Shown here piece by piece: positions 61,017-64,000 of a DNA stretch of 64,000 bases. Under the pieces are notes generated by a model. It was given only the letters and a program-made list of their open reading frames with translations, was not told where the DNA came from and searched no databases. The position numbers and the translations under genes were made by a program. The stretch comes from JACRLW01 sp046349595 (lineage in GTDB: Bacteria > Planctomycetota > UBA1135 > UBA2386). How positions within the stretch are numbered: the first letter of the stretch is position 1; every line of letters begins with the position of its first letter. Location: NCBI GenBank assembly GCA_046349595.1, contig JAXMCA010000001.1, forward strand, positions 124,001 through 188,000, given 5' to 3'.

Positions 61017-61519
61017 CCGGTGCCGTGCGCACCTGGGCCGACCGGCTGGACTGGCTCCTGCTGACCGCCTGCGGACTCGGCGCGGCACCGGTGGCCCCCG
61101 GGACCTTCGGGACGCTGGGCGGCGTGGTGCCCGCGGTGATCCTCGGCGCCCTGCTCGACGGCGCTCCCCTCGCGCTGACCCTGTCGGGACTCGCCGCTGT
61201 CCTGTTCGTGCTGGGATGCACGCGGACGGCGGCGATCCGTCGCCTGTTCGGCACCGAGGATCCCGGTGCGGTCGTTCTCGACGAGGTCGTCGGATACCTC
61301 GTCGTGATCGCGCTCGACACCGTGATCCACGGGCGACCGCTGCCGTGGACCCACGCTCTGGCCTTCGCCGCGTTCCGGGTCTTCGACGTCCTCAAGCCTC
61401 CCCCGGTGCGTCGTGTCGAGGAGTTGCCCGGCGCATTCGGGGTGATGGCCGACGACGTGATCGCCGCGGTCTATGCGGCCCTGGTCCTGACCCTGCTGCA
61501 CGCGATCGGGCTGCCGTGA
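61013..61519 (+). CDS. pgpA: phosphatidylglycerophosphatase A
   Basis: This 168-residue membrane enzyme removes phosphate from phosphatidylglycerol phosphate. It has the PgpA signatures APGTFGTLGGVVPAVILG, the Asp-rich VVLDEVVGYLVVIAL, the HALAFAAFRVFDVLKPPPVR block and GAFGVMADDVIAAVYAAL. All fit the DUF64/PgpA family and its expected length. GTG start, overlapping pgsA by 4 nt. The pgsA-pgpA pair gives the complete route to phosphatidylglycerol. Confidence 0.94.
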   Translation: MTGAVRTWADRLDWLLLTACGLGAAPVAPGTFGTLGGVVPAVILGALLDGAPLALTLSGLAAVLFVLGCTRTAAIRRLFGTEDPGAVVLDEVVGYLVVIALDTVIHGRPLPWTHALAFAAFRVFDVLKPPPVRRVEELPGAFGVMADDVIAAVYAALVLTLLHAIGLP

Positions 61520-61557
61520 TCCCTCCGGGTTCGCAGGCGGGCGTCCGCGACGCGCTT

Positions 61558-61565
61558 GCTAGACT
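61558..61565 (+). promoter_or_regulatory. -10-like element GCTAGACT
   Basis: The hexamer TAGACT (61560-61565) is followed by TCCGCGA and an ATG at 61572. The predicted transcription start falls exactly at that ATG, which opens a nine-codon ORF rather than the main gene. Confidence 0.42.
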
Positions 61566-61571
61566 CCGCGA

Positions 61572-61601
61572 ATGTTCGTGACGTCGGAGCACTCCGCGTG
61601 A
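61572..61601 (+). CDS. possible leaderless nine-codon leader peptide
   Basis: ATG at 61572, the predicted transcription start, opens the reading frame MFVTSEHSA and ends at TGA (61599-61601). This stop overlaps the GTG at 61598 of the HAMP/SpoIIE-like gene (GTGA). It could couple translation of the downstream gene or be a regulatory leader. It could equally be a chance ORF. Confidence 0.25.
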   Translation: MFVTSEHSA

Positions 61602-62659
61602 GCAAGCGCGGCGGTCGGAGCACCGGGAGGCTCGCACTTCGTCTCGCGCTGAGTTGCGGCGTCGCGGCTCTGGTCGGCGGAGTCGTGATCGTGGTCCTGA
61701 TGGATCCGTCCGACTCGCGGCGCTGGATGTTCGGGGCGCTGATGTCGTTCGTGGTCGGGATCGTGGTCGCGATCGTCGCCTGGATGCAGGGTGGCAACGT
61801 CGGCTCGCGTCTCACCGATCTCGGGCTCGCGGTCAGCAAGCTCGGCCGTGGTGGCACCGAGGTCCGCGTGCGCGTCGCGGGGAACGACGAGGTCACCGCA
61901 CTCGGTCGGGCCGTGCAGTACCTCGCCAACGACCTCAGCTCGATGATCGCGGAGATGGAGAAGGGGCGTGGAGCGTCGGCGTCGATGGACCCCGCGGTGC
62001 GCGAGATGCGCGACAAGGCGCTCTCCCCTCCCGCGCCGGTCGACGGCTACGAGGTCGACGGCGCGATCGGTGTCGGCTCCCGCGGCGGGCTCGACTACTA
62101 CGGCTGCGGCAACGGCGTGATGTGGGTGGTGAGCGCGGAGGGCGCGAGCGCGATCTCGGTCCTCGCGGCCCGCATGGCGCGCGACGAACTCGCCCGCGCT
62201 CTCGAGGCCGGCGCGAATGCCCGCAAGGCGCTCGCACACACCAACAAGGTTCTGTTCCAACGACTGCCGCGCGGCGCGTGCGCCAAGGCCAGCCTGGTCG
62301 AGGTCGGCGCGGACGGCGCGAAGCTCTACCAGGCCGGCTACCGCGCGCCGCTGTGGATCTGTCGCGCGGGGCAAGTCCTGGAACTCGCCGCCGAGGGGCT
62401 CGCCCTCGGTCTCGACGACGGTCCGGTGTTCGAGAAGGGGCTGCGCTCCGAGAAGCTCGACGTGCAACCCGGCGTCCGCTTCGTGCAGACCAACGAGGCC
62501 GGCATCCGCATGCAGGAGCTGCTCGATCTCGTGCGTGCGCACTCGCCCAAGCACACCGCGCCGTTCATGAACCTCGTGCTCGGTACGCTCGAGGGCGACG
62601 CGGGCAGCGAGGGTCTCCGCGAGGATGTCCTCCTGCTCACCTGCAAGCGCATGGGCTGA
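61598..62659 (+). CDS. membrane HAMP protein with degenerate SpoIIE (PP2C-like) phosphatase domain
   Basis: This 353-residue membrane protein has two transmembrane segments (residues 12-35 and 43-63), then a HAMP-like domain (about 64-118). A C-terminal domain (about 148-351) resembles SpoIIE/RsbU phosphatases: GYEVDGAIGVGSRGGLDYYG, KVLFQRLPRGACAKASLVEV, YRAPLWICRAGQVLELA and the final EDVLLLTCKR. Several usual metal ligands are replaced. The G-D-V-S-G-H-G segment reads VVSAEGAS, and the T-D-G-V-x-E segment reads QTNEAGI. It is probably catalytically weak or inactive. RsbU-like proteins regulate sigma factors through anti-sigma antagonists, but no partner is nearby. The GTG start has GGAG 8 nt upstream. 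Confidence 0.72.
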   Translation: MSKRGGRSTGRLALRLALSCGVAALVGGVVIVVLMDPSDSRRWMFGALMSFVVGIVVAIVAWMQGGNVGSRLTDLGLAVSKLGRGGTEVRVRVAGNDEVTALGRAVQYLANDLSSMIAEMEKGRGASASMDPAVREMRDKALSPPAPVDGYEVDGAIGVGSRGGLDYYGCGNGVMWVVSAEGASAISVLAARMARDELARALEAGANARKALAHTNKVLFQRLPRGACAKASLVEVGADGAKLYQAGYRAPLWICRAGQVLELAAEGLALGLDDGPVFEKGLRSEKLDVQPGVRFVQTNEAGIRMQELLDLVRAHSPKHTAPFMNLVLGTLEGDAGSEGLREDVLLLTCKRMG

Positions 62660-62663
62660 TGCG

Positions 62664-62960
62664 ATGAGTGCGCCAACCGAGTCGTTCCAGGCGCTGATCG
62701 AGCGCATCTACCTGCAGCGCGATTCCGCGCGCGGCATGCAGGGCACCTTGCTCTGGTTCGTGGAGGAGGTCGGCGAGCTGGTCCGCGCCATCCGCCGCGG
62801 CGAGCGCCAGAACCTCGAGGAGGAGTTCGCCGACGTCTACGCGTGGCTGGCCTCGCTCGCGTCGCTGCACGGGCTCGACCTCGATGCGATGGGGCGCAGG
62901 AAGTACGCCGCCGGATGCCCGAAGTGCCATGCGGCTCCCTGTGCGTGCCGATCGCGTTGA
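62664..62960 (+). CDS. MazG-like nucleotide pyrophosphohydrolase
   Basis: This is a 98-residue protein with the helical MazG core. The metal-binding pattern E-E-x-x-E-x12-E-x2-D is visible in LLWFVEEVGELVRAIRRGER and NLEEEFADVYAWLASLA. The C-terminal tail has a Cys cluster (GCPKCHAAPCAC) that could bind a metal ion and is known in a subset of these proteins. It would hydrolyse non-canonical or regulatory nucleoside triphosphates. The ATG starts 4 nt after the SpoIIE-like gene ends, so the two are probably co-transcribed. Confidence 0.85.
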   Translation: MSAPTESFQALIERIYLQRDSARGMQGTLLWFVEEVGELVRAIRRGERQNLEEEFADVYAWLASLASLHGLDLDAMGRRKYAAGCPKCHAAPCACRSR

Positions 62961-62985
62961 CTGGTCAGGATGGCCTGCCTAGCGT
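62957..62985 (+). promoter_or_regulatory. predicted promoter TTGACT-17-TAGCGT, leaderless
   Basis: TTGACT (62957-62962) and TAGCGT (62980-62985) are spaced by 17 nt, the best sigma70-type match in the window. Transcription would start near 62992, right at the ATG at 62993. The -35 overlaps the end of the mazG-like gene. Confidence 0.6.
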
Positions 62986-62992
62986 CGGGTCC

Positions 62993-64000
62993 ATGGCGAT
63001 CGAGACCGAGGGAGCCGGACACGGCCCCGATGTTCCCTCCGCCTCGCCCTCCGGGTCGAAACCCGGAACCCGACGCAGGCGGAAGCTGATCTTCGCGCTC
63101 GTTCCGCTGCTCGCCTTCACCTTGCTCGCCGAGGTCGTCGGTCGCTGCATCGCCTATCAGCGGCTGGGCAATCACAGTTTCGCGGTGGTCGGCCTGTACG
63201 ACGCGATCGCCGACCGATTGATGCACTGGCGCGCGCAGTCGATCGCGCAGCAGATGCAGGCGGAACGCGCGGAGGAGCTGGCGCGATTCGCGGCGAATCA
63301 ACGCCCCGGCGAACTCGAGAACGCCGACCGCTACACGATGATCTTCGATCGCTTCGCGGAGCTCTGTCGCGCCCAGGATGCGACGCTCGCCGTCCTGTTC
63401 GTTCCGAGCCCCGGTGGTCCGAAGCTGCCGATCAACACGCACTGCCGCGCGTTCTTCCGCGAGCTCTGCGAGAAGCGCAGGATCCCCCTGTTCGATGCGA
63501 CGGAGACCTTCGCTCCCTACCGGAACGACGTCCTGTACCTGCTCCCGGATGATGGCCACACCTCGAGGTTCGGGAACCACGTCCTGGCCGAGGGACTCGC
63601 GACCTTCCTCGCACCGCTCCTATCCCATCGCAGCTCGGTGCACTACCGCGCGGAGCAGCGGCCGGCATTGCTCGGCGACCTCGAGCCGTCGAGGAACTAC
63701 ATCTTCGGCGACACGACACCCTTGCCGTGCCGCGTGATCACCAATGCGCAGGGACTGAGACGCACCGCCGAACTGGTGTTCCCGGCCCCGCGCACGCGGG
63801 TGCTGTGTGTCGGCGTTCCTACACCTTCGGGCACGGCGTCCACGACTCGCAGTGCTACCCGCAGCAGCTCGAGGTGGAGCTGAGAGACGCCGAGGTCGTC
63901 AACGCCGGGATCGCGGGCTACACCATCTGCGACGAGTACGCGTGCTTCAGCGAACGCGGGCGTTTCACCGAACCCGACGTCGTCCTCCTGCAGGTCTACC
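62993..64000 (+). CDS. SGNH/GDSL hydrolase-like membrane protein, frameshifted, runs off window
   Basis: The ORF starting at ATG 62993 stops at 63883 after 296 residues, but the coding sense continues in another frame to the window end. It has one TM segment (residues 31-48), a domain ending PDDGHTSRFGNHVLAEGLAT, then NAQGLRR and RVLCVG. At 63815-63816 one base appears to be missing: adding an A gives VGDSYTFGHGVHDSQCYPQQ, the classical SGNH block I with its nucleophile Ser, followed by VVNAGIAGYTICDEYACFSE. The frame break thus hits the catalytic motif. It could be a real inactivating deletion, a phase-variable site or a sequencing error. Similar proteins are surface-polysaccharide-modifying acyl esterases. 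Confidence 0.72.

Overview
The window is strongly GC-rich, densely coded bacterial DNA. Its gene content suggests a member of the Planctomycetota: many secreted FG-GAP/VCBS and BNR-type beta-propeller proteins, DUF2911 domains, a YncE/phosphoesterase fusion, a LamG metalloprotease and many GTG starts. This assignment is inference from gene content. I see no rRNA, tRNA, CRISPR array or transposase.

1-20.4 kb: a GNAT fragment, a PDZ-less HtrA-like protease, an FG-GAP protein, two related secreted proteins of unknown function (3704-5470, 11070-12776), two haem c proteins, a DUF2911 protein, a family 2 glycosyltransferase, L-glutamate gamma-semialdehyde dehydrogenase (pruA), a KpsS-like capsule protein, a YCF48-like lipoprotein, an ArsB/SLC13-like transporter, a type IV prepilin-like protein and two tandem FG-GAP paralogues.

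20.5-26.0 kb: central metabolism. An EPSP synthase-shikimate kinase fusion overlaps chorismate synthase on the minus strand. Divergent from it, and overlapping each other, are glucose-6-phosphate isomerase and 6-phosphogluconate dehydrogenase.

26-42.4 kb and 48-53.6 kb: mostly secreted or lipid-anchored proteins (beta-propellers, metalloprotease, beta-helix-like and unrecognised exoproteins). At least seven of the unrelated or paralogous exoproteins end in what looks like one short C-terminal module. The intergenic region 32.6-33.1 kb is rich in short inverted repeats.

42.8-46.7 kb: the most interesting part. Three genes joined by ATGA overlaps encode a TIR protein with a second, N-terminal TIR-like region, a SLOG (LOG/DprA-like nucleotide-binding) protein and a TIR-GNAT fusion. 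This looks like a nucleotide-signalling, probably antiphage, system. A hairpin lies to its left and a dispersed repeat to its right.

53.6-64 kb: housekeeping genes on the plus strand: glmU-prs-rplY-pth-rpsF-rpsR-rplI-rimO-pgsA-pgpA, then a HAMP protein with a degenerate SpoIIE-like domain, a MazG-like protein and an SGNH-hydrolase-like membrane protein whose GDS motif is broken by an apparent one-base deletion. Ahead of them on the minus strand is a MoaD/BNR pair.

A recurring GCTAnnnT -10-like element lies upstream of many genes. In several cases it is so close to the start codon that the transcript should be leaderless.
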